A stretch of DNA of 64,000 nucleotides from Taxawa tesnikishii (nom. ined.) (lineage: Eukaryota; Ascomycota; Dothideomycetes; Dothideales). The DNA lies in assembly GCA_030247885.1 (NCBI GenBank), contig JAPDRO010000025.1, forward strand, positions 310,001 through 374,000, read 5' to 3'. The notes under the pieces are model-generated. The model saw only the letters and a program-made list of their open reading frames with translations, did not search any database and was not told the origin of the DNA. Both the position numbers and the translations under genes were made by a program. Shown here in pieces: positions 54,932 through 64,000 of this stretch (its first letter is position 1; each line of letters starts with the position of its first letter).

Positions 54932-57540
54932 ATGTTGCCCATGAACGCGGCGGCGGACGCCGATTCCAACAATTCCAGAACACAACAACCAGCTGGCAGC
55001 AGCAACAATGGCAAAGGCAGCTCGCCGAGCCCCTCGAGATCACAGCCACCAAAAAAGCGACACCAAACGACGGTCGCTTGCAGTGAATGCCGCAAAAGGA
55101 AGGTCAAGGTCAGCGCAGTACCCCCCCCCCCCCCAAAAAGAACAGTTATGACGCCGCTCACTTTTAGACAGTGCGACGGGCAGAGGTAACTGGGAGATGC
55201 GTTGTCTTGACGGTGAGGGATGCTGACTTCGTAGACCCTTCTGCAAGCCATGCATCACACGAGGCCTCCAGCACGAGTGCCACTTCGACGCAGATCCGGA
55301 TGCACCTCCTATCATAGCATTAAAGAGGAAGTACGAGCATCTCCAGAGATCGAACGGAGATGTGAACGAACTTTTCAGGATGATCAAGCAGAGGCCAGAG
55401 TCAGAGGCTGCAGAAATCTTTAGGAGGGTCAGGATGAACGAGGACCTTGGATCCCTTCTCACTGACATCAAGGGGGTGACATGCTGATCCAGACTGGCCT
55501 AATGGATATCAATCCGCACCGGAACATGCAAAACCAGCCGCAACAGCAGCAGCTGATCCAGCCTTGGGAAGAGAGTATCCTTCGCCACCCCAATGCATAT
55601 CCTGTTCTGGCACCCTTCGAGATACCCGCCAGTGCTTCTAGGAATTCTCCCGCCGGATTTCGCCAGTTTCCACAGAGCGCCCGCAGAAAGTCGCAGAGTC
55701 AGACACCACACCGTGAAACCCCGTATGGACTAACATCCGACCGTCTAGCACAATGCATGAGTTTACTGACATCGAAGCTAGGCATCGCCAATACTCGACG
55801 GAGAGCAGTGCAAGCATCAGCTCTATGAGTTCCTCCTTAGCATCCGCGCAAGACGTGTCTTCCTCTCCAAGTCCGTCGTTCTCAATGGGCTTTACGACGA
55901 ACTCCCCAGACTTCAGGGAGGATCGCTCGCGACAGACTCTCTGCGATCAGCGTCTTCACTACGCAAAAGCAGCAAACTGGACAAATGCTTCCATCGACGA
56001 CCAAGCCTTCAGGAGCATGATCTCTATGTATCTCTCCTGGGCACATCCCGGTTGCAGAGTTTTCGACGAAGAACTTTTCATAGAAGACTTGGTCGCAAAC
56101 CGACAAGATTTCTGCTCACGCATGCTGGTGGCTGCGGCTTGTGCGACGGCCTGTGTATGTCGCCCACCTTTAATGACTCATTTGCGGCCTTGCTGATATA
56201 CATCAGCTCACTTACGGCAGCCTCGACTCCTCTACCTCAGATTTGGGTCGGAGTTTTTCGATGACGCAAAGAGCATGTGGGATCAGAGTGAGCGCACAGG
56301 AGTCCCGAGATCTTTGACAGACGTGTCCACGGCGTATGTACTGAGTAACGCCGCACATCTGCTGGGCAAATCCAAGCTCGGAACGGACTTCCAAGCGAAC
56401 GCCACCAGATCGGCCAAGCATCTAGGACTCTTCCGCACACAAACAGCGGATCAAGTGTACGACGTTCGATACCCCAAACTCAGGAAAGCCCGAGCGGTGG
56501 TGGCATGGGGGCTTACTGCATGAGCGCGTGAGTTATTTTCTTTGTTTCACGGTTCTCAAAGCATAGTCTAACCCTGACAGATGTGCCTTCTTCTACATGC
56601 ACGAAGAGACCGAACTAAGAACCCCTCCTCCGGTACCTATCCCTTACGACGCGGAGGCCGATGAAAACATACGTTGGGATCCTCACCCTCTCAGTCGACC
56701 CCTCATGCCTCTTCACCAAGAGGCTGTGTTCAAGGCAGTGTGCGAGTTGTGGATGATTGGATCCGATATAGCAACATTGTACCATGCTCAGGATGCTCCT
56801 TCTCCTGACAAGACCAAGGACAAAGTCAACGCAATTCGTGAACGACTGTTTGCATGGACTGATGCCCTACCGTATCCTCTCACACGAACCCCTAGCGCAC
56901 TTCCGCACGTGCTGATGATGCAGTGAGTGTAAAGACTGACCTGGAAATCAACCAAATTCGCTGATGTAATGTTTAGTATCTATTTTCATACAATCATCGT
57001 TGAACTTCACAGACCATTCACCAATTTCACCATTAAGCAATCCGAGGACATGCTAGACCCCCCGACAAATATCCGGAACAGCTCACCACCGCCTCGGTGC
57101 AGCAATTAGAGCGGATTCTCTACCAGTATCGCACACAGTACGGAGGTGCGCGAAGCCTCTACATGGAAGCCGCCTTGCTATGCGTAGCATTTGCCACCTT
57201 GCCGCATCTCGAGGTCTCAGAGGCACGTTTCTTCTTCAATCTCAGCATCAAGATGCTTTCTGAAATGGTACAGGCGTTCCCAGTGATCATATACGTCTTG
57301 GAAGCAGTCAATTCAGCCATGAACGCTCGGGGTGATCAGCTGCCGTCCGAAGTACAAGCGACTGTTGAGGAGATGCAGAAGATCGTGTCTGATCATGAAC
57401 ATGCAAGTGAAGGGGATAACACGGTTATGGAACACCATGGCGGCGTGGACCTCAGTTTGGCCCCAGGAGACCTCGAGGCTGTCAAGATGGAGAACCTTTT
57501 GCAGGGAACTCACGACATCGATATTCGTGATAGAGACTAA
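54932..57540 (+). CDS. Zn(II)2Cys6 transcription factor with a 14-bp micro-exon
   Basis: Exon 1 (54932-55108) ends TTVACSECRKRKVK; exon 2 is only TGC GAC GGG CAG AG (55172-55185), giving CDGQR; exon 3 from 55235 adds PFCKPCITRGLQHEC. Together they make a complete C-x2-C-x6-C-x6-C-x2-C-x8-C binuclear zinc cluster, followed by IIALKRKYEHLQRSNG, a linker/coiled coil. The middle region (SEFFDDAKSMWDQSERTG, STAYVLSNAAHLLG) is typical of the fungal transcription factor domain. Four one-base losses interrupt it: G5 55472-55476, C4 55719-55722, G5 56507-56511 and C6 57058-57063; each rejoins to family-like text, e.g. AWGAYCMSACAFFYMHEETE and LDPPDKYPEQLTTASVQQLE. Introns lie near 56154-56220, 56527-56580 and 56923-56976. 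Target genes unknown. Confidence 0.78.
55121..55134 (+). repeat. Poly-C tract (14 C) in the first intron
   Basis: Fourteen consecutive C lie in intron 1 of the Zn2Cys6 gene, followed by five A. Long runs like this are hard to sequence and sit near several one-base losses in the same gene. Confidence 0.9.
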
Positions 57541-59218
57541 AACGTCTTCTGATGGTCCTCCCTGCAACAACGCTTAGTCGGCACTCACATTGCAGCTGAA
57601 CTTCTCTGCGGAGCTGTTTTGGACAGGTCTAATTCAAAACGCGCCACGAAGCCCGCCATACCGAAACTACAGGCATATACATCCACGTATCAACTAGGGC
57701 ACCGCAACCTACAACTACGGCATCGAGACTCGTCCAACTGCAGACGAAGGGCTTCCAGCTCGGGTATCAGCATACGGCTTTATCGCCGCCTCCATGCACA
57801 CAGAAGTGCGGTGCGCACATTGAGACCCTGCGTATGCTTTGTGACGACAAGTCCATCTGGGAGGCGTGGAGTGGGTCGGAGGATCAGAGAATCTTTTGTC
57901 CGCCTGATCGGCTTTGAGCAACTCCAGCACATGTGTGGATAGATATTACAGCAGTCGGTTCAGAGATTACACGATAGACACCTACGTGCACCATAATCCA
58001 TATGCCTCGCCCTGTCATTTCGAATTCTGTGTTGGGTCTACAGCAAGAGCAGTGCAGTATGCATCCATAGTGAAGCGATATGCATTTGGGTCGACGACGA
58101 CAGCAGCGCAGTATGCATCCATCGTGAGGTGGTATATGCATAGAAGCGGCTTAGCGCCCCGCGCGTCTTTCCCAGAATTCTGAGAGCTAAACCTGCATCG
58201 GTAAATATCTCGGCTTCCTGAACGATGAGTATTAAGTGGATTGGCATGCACGTATCATGAGAGATCTGGTGGTTTGCGGACAGGGTTGTACCGAGTCTAT
58301 CATACTTCATGTTGCTGGTTTCCCTTGCTGTATCGATTTGGACCCTCCGCCGACTGTGTCGACCTCAGGTCTTTTCGCACCTTTGCCAAACACAAAGTAC
58401 GGATCCCACACGATAGACTGCAGAGGCAGGCCAGTCTGAAGATGGGCTCGAAGCCCATGTCATCTCATACTCGCCGAAATCTCACCTTACGGCCACATGG
58501 AGGTTCCTCGCCAGTATCCGTTCTCGCTGATGCGGATCTCGGACATTTGAGAGCGCAGCAAAGGCTGAGCACGTCCAGACTCCTGCGGTCGAACGGGGCG
58601 ACAGAGGATTTGGCGGAGCATGGCGCCGTCGGGACCCGACATTCTTGCTCTTTGGGGGACGCGCGACAGGAGAGCAGCAGGACGACAGGAGCAAACCGAC
58701 ACGGCCGGCCCTGGGATGCGGACCGCGGTTCGGCGGGCAGATTATCTCGTGGACTGTTCTGCGAAACAAGCGGTGTTCTCACCGGGCAGGACATAGGCAT
58801 AGCCGCAGCAACGGTCATTGCATCTCGGCTTCGCAAATTACCTGGAACACACTCTGCCTGGATAAAGGCAGCCGGCCCGAGTCCTCTACGAGAACATTGT
58901 GAGAGGCAAACATCGTGTCACAGGAAGATTCAGGTCGGCCTTATCCGGCGAGACACGCGGCGGTGATTGCGAGAAAAAGGAAGCGCAGCGCAACGGCCCC
59001 CGATCTCAACCAAAGACCGCGGCGCGACGGGAGACGCTTCTGACGCTTTTTGCACGCAGCGCGAACGCGACAAGCCTTTTCTCGGGAGAAGCTTGGACCT
59101 TCTTCTTTCTTGCCAACATTATTATCTGTTGTCCGAACCCGGTCAACGAGGGAATTGCCTGCATCAATCTCCCCTCTATTCATCTCCAATCATCCCTTTG
59201 AGCTGTGTAGGGGCTGCA
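57541..59218. other. 1.7 kb without a supported gene
   Basis: Contains an imperfect tandem pair near 58054 and a GC-rich part (about 58440-59000) with overlapping open frames on both strands, none recognisable. It ends in the leader of the NDH-2 gene. Confidence 0.4.
58046..58145. repeat. Imperfect tandem duplication, 54-bp period
   Basis: The segment beginning GCAGTATGCATCCAT at 58054 recurs at 58108 with several differences. The 54-bp step is 18 codons, but no coding evidence supports the frame. Confidence 0.55.
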
Positions 59219-61218
59219 ATGCCTCCAGCTTCAGCCATGAGGCCCGTCGTCGCCTCCGCTTTCGAGCATGTCGCTCGCCGCACTTTCGCGACAGCGAACC
59301 CTTCTTTCGTCACACGACCTGCTCGCCCAAACGCTCTCAACCAGCCAACTCTGCGTCAGGCGTTCAGACGGCCTTACGCATCCTACAGCGACAACATCAA
59401 CCCAGAGACCAAAGCCCAAGCCAAGAGGAAGGGAGCTGGCCTTCTGCGCTGGACGTGGAGACTCACAAAGCTCGCTGCTGTCGGAGCACTGGCCTACGTT
59501 GGCTATGGTATTTACGAAGCCAGGAACCCACCCGAACAGCCAGTTCCTGACCCGAGCAAGAGGACGCTCGTGATCCTCGGTATGTACCTGTGCAGTCCTG
59601 TCGCGCAACCATTCACCCGCTTACTGCTCGTTCAGGAACCGGTTGGGGCTCCGTCTCCCTGTTGAAGAAGCTCGATACCGAAAACTACAACGTCATCGTC
59701 GTCTCGCCGCGCAACTACTTCCTGTTCACTCCCCTCTTGCCTTCCTGCACCACCGGTACTATCGAACACCGCAGCATCATGGAGCCCGTTCGCAACTTCT
59801 TGCGTCACAAGAAGGCCGCCGTCAAGTTCTACGAAGCAGAGGCCACAAAGATTGACTATGAGAAGCGCGTTGTCTACGTCAATGATGAGTCTGAGATCAA
59901 GGGCGCTACGTCTACAACTGAAATTCCATTCGATATGCTGGTTGTCGGTGTTGGCGCTGAGAATGCGACCTTTGGTGGGCAGAAACACGTGAAAGGAGTC
60001 GTTCGGACAATGGCTTACATGATGCGTCAGGTATCCCTGGTGTGCGCGAGCATTCGTGCTTTCTGAAGGAAGTCAACGATGCTCAGCGCATCCGCAAGCG
60101 AATCATGGACTGCTGCGAAACTGCCACGTTCAAGGACCAGAGCCCTGAAGAAGTCAAGCGTCTCCTGCACATGGTCGTCGTCGGCGGTGGACCAACCGGT
60201 GTCGAGTTCGCTGGTGAACTCCAAGACTTTTTCCAAAACGATCTTAGGAAATGGATCCCGGACATCGCCGACAACTTCCACGTTACCCTTGTTGAAGCCC
60301 TTCCAAGCGTAGGCACTAGGCTCTACCGTAGACTGCCCGTGAAGCCAGCTGACGACTGTAACAGGTCCTGCCAATGTTCTCCAAGCAACTGATTGATTAC
60401 ACTGAGCAGACTTTCAAGGAGGAGACGATCGAGATCCGCACTAAGACTATGGTCAAGAATGTCACGGACAAGTACATCGAGGCCGAGTACACGGACGCGC
60501 AAGGCAAGAAGCAGATGGAGAAGATTCCATACGGTCTCCTCGTCTGGGCAACCGGTAACGCTCTTCGTCCCGTTGTCAAGGATCTGATGTCGCAGATTCC
60601 TGCGCAGAAGGACTCGCGCCGCGGTCTCGCCGTCAACGAGTACCTCGTCGTCAAGGGCACCGAGAACATCTGGGCCGTGGGTGACTGCGCAGTGGCAAAC
60701 TACGCACCAACCGCACAAGTGGCGTCTCAAGAAGGTGCATTCCTTGCTCGCCTCTTCAATCAGATGGCCAAGACAGAGGAGATCGAGAAGGAACTCGGCA
60801 AGCTGAGCGAGGTTCAGGAGAAGGCAGCGAACAAGGAGAAGCGCGACGAGGCCTTCACCCAGATCAAGGACCTGCAGAAGAGGCTGCGCCGCGTCAAGCA
60901 GATGTCCCCATTCGAGTACTCACACCAGGGTTCGCTCGCCTACATTGGATCGGAGAAGGCTGTCGCGGATATCAGCTGGTTGACGGGCAATTTCGCCACC
61001 GGCGGAACTCTGACGTACTTTTTCTGGCGCAGTGCGTACCTGAGCATGTGCTTTAGCAGTAAGTGTTTCCTTTCCCTTGGCCGACTGAGGTCGACATGGA
61101 CACGGAAGAGGGGAGAGAGAAGATTGGCTGACTGTCCCACACAGCTCGCAACAGGGTCCTGGTTCTGGTCGACTGGGCAAAGACCAAGATGTTCGGGCGT
61201 GACGTGTCGCGCGAGTAG
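59219..61218 (+). CDS. Type II (alternative) NADH:ubiquinone dehydrogenase, mitochondrial
   Basis: Five exons: 59219-59579, 59636-59974, 60031-60308, 60365-61058, 61145-61218. The N-terminus is an Arg/Ala/Ser presequence (VVASAFEHVARRTFATANPS), followed by a membrane segment near AAVGALAYVGYGIYEARNPP. RTLVILG|TGWGSVSLLKKLD is the FAD-binding GxGxxS-type motif, split by intron 1; HMVVVGGGPTGVEFAGEL is the NADH-binding motif; VWATGNALRP and WAVGDCA are conserved FAD contacts. The end RVLVLVDWAKTKMFGRDVSR is the usual membrane-binding C-terminus. No EF-hand insert is seen. NDH-2 oxidises NADH without pumping protons; external or internal face cannot be told. Frame intact. Confidence 0.92.
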
Positions 61219-61670
61219 ACAAGCCGCATCGACGGATGAAGACTCCTCGACTGCAGCCACTTTCACCATACCCGTATACAAAACAGAGAGGGCGAGAGGA
61301 GACGTACGACGGGCGTTAATGCCAGGAGCTAGGAAAGGTGTCGGCGTGCGGTGCGGGGCGGGCGACCAAGGATTACTTTGCTTGTACTCTGTGTGGATAG
61401 GGTGATAGACCGGGTAAAGGCTTTTGTAATGAAACCGCTTTCAACCGTGCCGTTCCAAGTGTCTTGGGTCGGAATCGACGGTCACTTGCGCTACTTCCCA
61501 AAGTCGAGAAGCTAACCCACAGCATGATGCTGTTGCGCACACAAAACAAGACTACGATACTGGTTTGTATGCGTATAGCAAACCTCAAAGAGAGAGAAGA
61601 GAAGCCTAGCGCTCCTCCCTCTGTGTACTCGAGGTAGGTACCTCGGAGTTGAAAGGAAATGTAATAACGA
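61219..61670. other. 3' flank of NDH-2 to the microsatellite
   Basis: No gene recognised; likely 3' UTR and spacer. Confidence 0.4.
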
Positions 61671-61930
<260 letters not shown>

Positions 61931-62446
61931 GCTAAATCCTCGCACAAAGGACTCGGCCCTGCAACGGTAGAGTGAAGTAGCCGTCACTCCGCTTCCACCT
62001 GTCGCTGTCTCGTTTCTCAAATGAACGCGTCACAGCCACAGCTGCCCCGCTTCCGGTGTGGCGGTGAGTACCTAGTGCCTGTACGAGCGTTCTGGAGCAT
62101 GTGTGCGACCCCGCATGACGTTCCGTTTTGGAGAGCTCATGACGTCGTCACGATGAGTACAGAACGGGACATGGGACGTGGGACGTGAGACATGACATGA
62201 CACAATTGGGCAAATATCAGGGAACTGAGGGAAGGCGCGGCCCTGCACGAGGCTGACGGCGCTGCTAGCTATAAAACTTCTTCTTCCAAGCTTCAACAAC
62301 CTTTCGCACACAACAATCATCTTCTTCACTCTCAACACTCCTCCTTCAATAATACAACAAACAAACGAACAAACAACCCCTTTTGAACCACTTTGCCCAT
62401 CTGAACCTCTTCTACCTGACTCAACGCGCGACTCGAAGACACCAAC
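61931..62446 (+). promoter_or_regulatory. Promoter and leader of the repeat-protein gene
   Basis: TATAAAA at 62270-62276, 171 bp before the ATG. Upstream are TGACGTCGTCA (62140-62150) and TGACGTTC (62115-62122), resembling CRE/ATF sites bound by stress-type bZIP factors (Atf1/AP-1-like), and short direct repeats near 62168-62200 (GGGACATGGGACGTGGGACG). The leader from ~62280 is C/T- and CAAACAAA-rich, the type seen in strongly expressed genes. Binding and stress response are inferred from motifs only. Confidence 0.45.
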
Positions 62447-64000
62447 ATGGACGCCATCAGAAACGCTGCTGCCTCTCTTTGGGTACTTCTCACCCCGAGA
62501 ACGAGTCCACCACCGCCACACAATCCGGCAGTGAGCCCGTCTCTGGCTCGACAGGCGAGGGCACTGCCACCAAGCCGTACGACCAGGGAAACCTTGACGG
62601 TAACCGTCTTCCATTCGTATTCGCTCCACAATTGCTCACACATCACAGACGACCCAAGGCTCGGAGGCTCATCGGCACAGAACCGCGGCGGTGCTCTCGG
62701 CGGAGAATCGCATGCTACTGGTGACTCCAAAGTCCCTGGATCCTTCCAAGAAGCATTGCCCGAGAGCGTTGAGAGGGCCGTGCCTGACAGCATCCACGAC
62801 ACGGGTGACAGCCGCAACACCGGCTACGGACTCGGCGGACGATCGCACGCCAGCGGCGACAGCAAGGTCCCGCAAGGTCTTCAAGAGGCGGTACCAGAGA
62901 GTGTTGAGCGGAACCTGCCCGACAGCATCCACGACACTGGCGACTACAGCAGCCGTAACACCGGCAGCTCGACGGGTTCGAACCTGACCGGCAACAACCG
63001 GGGCGGAACATTAGGCGGTGAGTCGCACGCCACAGGCCACAGCTATGTCCCACAGTCTTTGCAAGAGGCACTGCCGGAGAGCGTCGAACGTGCTGTGCCT
63101 GACAGCATCCATGACACTTCTGGTCGCCAACCCACCTCGGCGGACCGTGGTGCTGCCAGCGACAGGGGCTACGGACTCGGCGGATCGTCCCACGCTACCG
63201 GCGATAGCAAGGTGCCCCAAGGCCTCCAGGAAGCCGTTCCGGAGAGTGTTGAGCGCAACCTCCCCGACAGCATCCACGACACAGGTGACTACAGCAGCCG
63301 CAACACAGGACGCGATACTAGCTCCGGCTACGGTCTCGGTGGTCAGTCTCACGCTATCGGCGACAGCAAGGTCCCTCAGGGTCTGCAGGAGGCCTTGCCA
63401 GAAAGTGTTGAACGTGCTGTGCCCGACAGTCTCCACGACACCTCTTCCGGCCGCGGCTCTGGACGCGACACCAACTCCGGCTACGGTCTCGGTGGTCAGT
63501 CTCACGCTACCGGCGACAGCAAGGTTCCTCAGGGCCTGCAGGAGGCCTTGCCAGCAGGCGTTGAGCGGGCCGTGCCTGACAGCCTCCACGACACCTCTTC
63601 ATCTGGACACCACACCCGGTCCGACCGTGGCGACGCTGCCACTTCCCTCCCATCGGATACGAAGTACAACAACGCAAGCAACAACAATGACTTTAGTGGA
63701 CTTAATCTTGTCGGTTCCGGTTCTCAAGGACGCAGCACGGACGTGCCAGATACCTACACCGGCTCGCAGGGTGAGTCCACCACATCTTCCAGACTCGACA
63801 ACATCCTGCAGCCCCCACGCGCGGCCGATGAGAGACCTCAGGATTTCTCCGGTCTGAACTATGTCGACGAGCGTGCGTCTCAGGGTAGCAACGTTGGCGG
63901 ATCCAACCGGGGACTTGCTGGTGGCTTGGGATCTGAGAGCACTGGCATTAGTTCCGCCATCGATTCTACGAATAACAACAGGTCCGGCCGCTATGAGGGA
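62447..64000 (+). CDS. Met-free tandem-repeat hydrophilic protein, runs off window end
   Basis: ATG 62447 begins MDAIRNAAASLW; exon 1 ends at 62599, a 49-bp intron follows (62600-62648), and exon 2 is open to the window end. G3 at 62481-62483 loses the frame; one more G gives GTSHPENESTTATQSGSEPV and then KPYDQGNLD, a start like that of small fungal stress proteins. Exon 2 has six copies of a block ending PESVERAVPDSIHDT (at 62759, 62894, 63074, 63239, 63398, 63551) preceded by SHATGDSKVPQGLQEA and separated by Gly/Ser/Asn-rich spacers of 45-60 codons per unit. I see no Met after residue 1 and no Cys, so frame-finding by ATG misses it. Composition is that of a disordered hydrophilin/LEA-like protein; function unknown. 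Confidence 0.7.
   Translation, partial: MDAIRNAAASLWVLLTPRTSPPPPHNPAVSPSLARQARALPPSRTTRETLTVTVFHSYSLHNCSHITDDPRLGGSSAQNRGGALGGESHATGDSKVPGSFQEALPESVERAVPDSIHDTGDSRNTGYGLGGRSHASGDSKVPQGLQEAVPESVERNLPDSIHDTGDYSSRNTGSSTGSNLTGNNRGGTLGGESHATGHSYVPQSLQEALPESVERAVPDSIHDTSGRQPTSADRGAASDRGYGLGGSSHATGDSKVPQGLQEAVPESVERNLPDSIHDTGDYSSRNTGRDTSSGYGLGGQSHAIGDSKVPQGLQEALPESVERAVPDSLHDTSSGRGSGRDTNSGYGLGGQSHATGDSKVPQGLQEALPAGVERAVPDSLHDTSSSGHHTRSDRGDAATSLPSDTKYNNASNNNDFSGLNLVGSGSQGRSTDVPDTYTGSQGESTTSSRLDNILQPPRAADERPQDFSGLNYVDERASQGSNVGGSNRGLAGGLGSESTGISSAIDSTNNNRSGRYEG

Noticed and set aside
58465-58960. Overlapping frames of 120-240 codons on both strands
   Set aside because: High GC with few stops gives long chance frames; no motif or family on either strand.
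63018-63857. 279-codon forward frame starting with Met
   Set aside because: Shadow of the repeat protein in a different frame; its repeats only make sense in the Met-free frame.

Overview
This 64 kb window is nuclear DNA of a filamentous ascomycete (Pezizomycotina, probably a Dothideomycete). The evidence is short GT-AG introns (mostly 44-90 bp), about 50-55% GC, both-strand gene packing with intergenic gaps, and fungal gene families: Zn2Cys6 and C2H2 regulators, a nuclear-encoded ATP synthase subunit 9 precursor, an alternative NADH dehydrogenase, a secreted histidine phosphatase and a GH43. No transposon, virus-like element, CRISPR, rRNA or tRNA was recognised.

Layout. 0-12.5 kb is sparse: a possible 3' gene end, a Swd2 WD40 gene (-), a decayed APC-family permease, a weak small secreted protein candidate and a large GT2 membrane glycosyltransferase (+), followed by a 3 kb gene-free stretch. 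12.5-30 kb holds a disordered conserved protein (+), a secreted histidine phosphatase (+), mitochondrial IF3 (-), a truncated S41 peptidase remnant (+), GH43 (-), CAND1 (-), a mitochondrial repeat protein (+) and an F-box-like/TPR protein (+). 30-46 kb holds an FAD monooxygenase with NTF2-like front end (+), ATP9 (+), a C2H2 protein interrupted by TGA (+), sorting nexin Mvp1 (+), Dcn1 (+) and a DUF676-type lipase (+). 46-64 kb holds a decayed minisatellite, a 2OG-Fe(II) oxygenase (+), cohesin subunit SCC3/STAG (-), a PEX11 family member (+), a Zn2Cys6 factor (+), an external/internal NDH-2 (+), a 260-bp TAG microsatellite and a Met-free tandem-repeat protein that runs off the window end.

Shared functions. 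CAND1 and Dcn1 both act on cullin-RING ligases, and the F-box-like protein may be a substrate receptor for the same machinery. ATP9, NDH-2, IF3 and the repeat protein at 27 kb are all mitochondrial. These genes are scattered among unrelated genes, so I infer no operon-like cluster and no secondary-metabolite cluster.

The most striking observation is technical or biological: about 20 places in eleven otherwise conserved genes where the reading frame is lost by exactly one missing base, nearly always inside a homopolymer run. Every shift has the same sign. The simplest reading is homopolymer under-calling in the assembly. Gene models below span these sites and say so.
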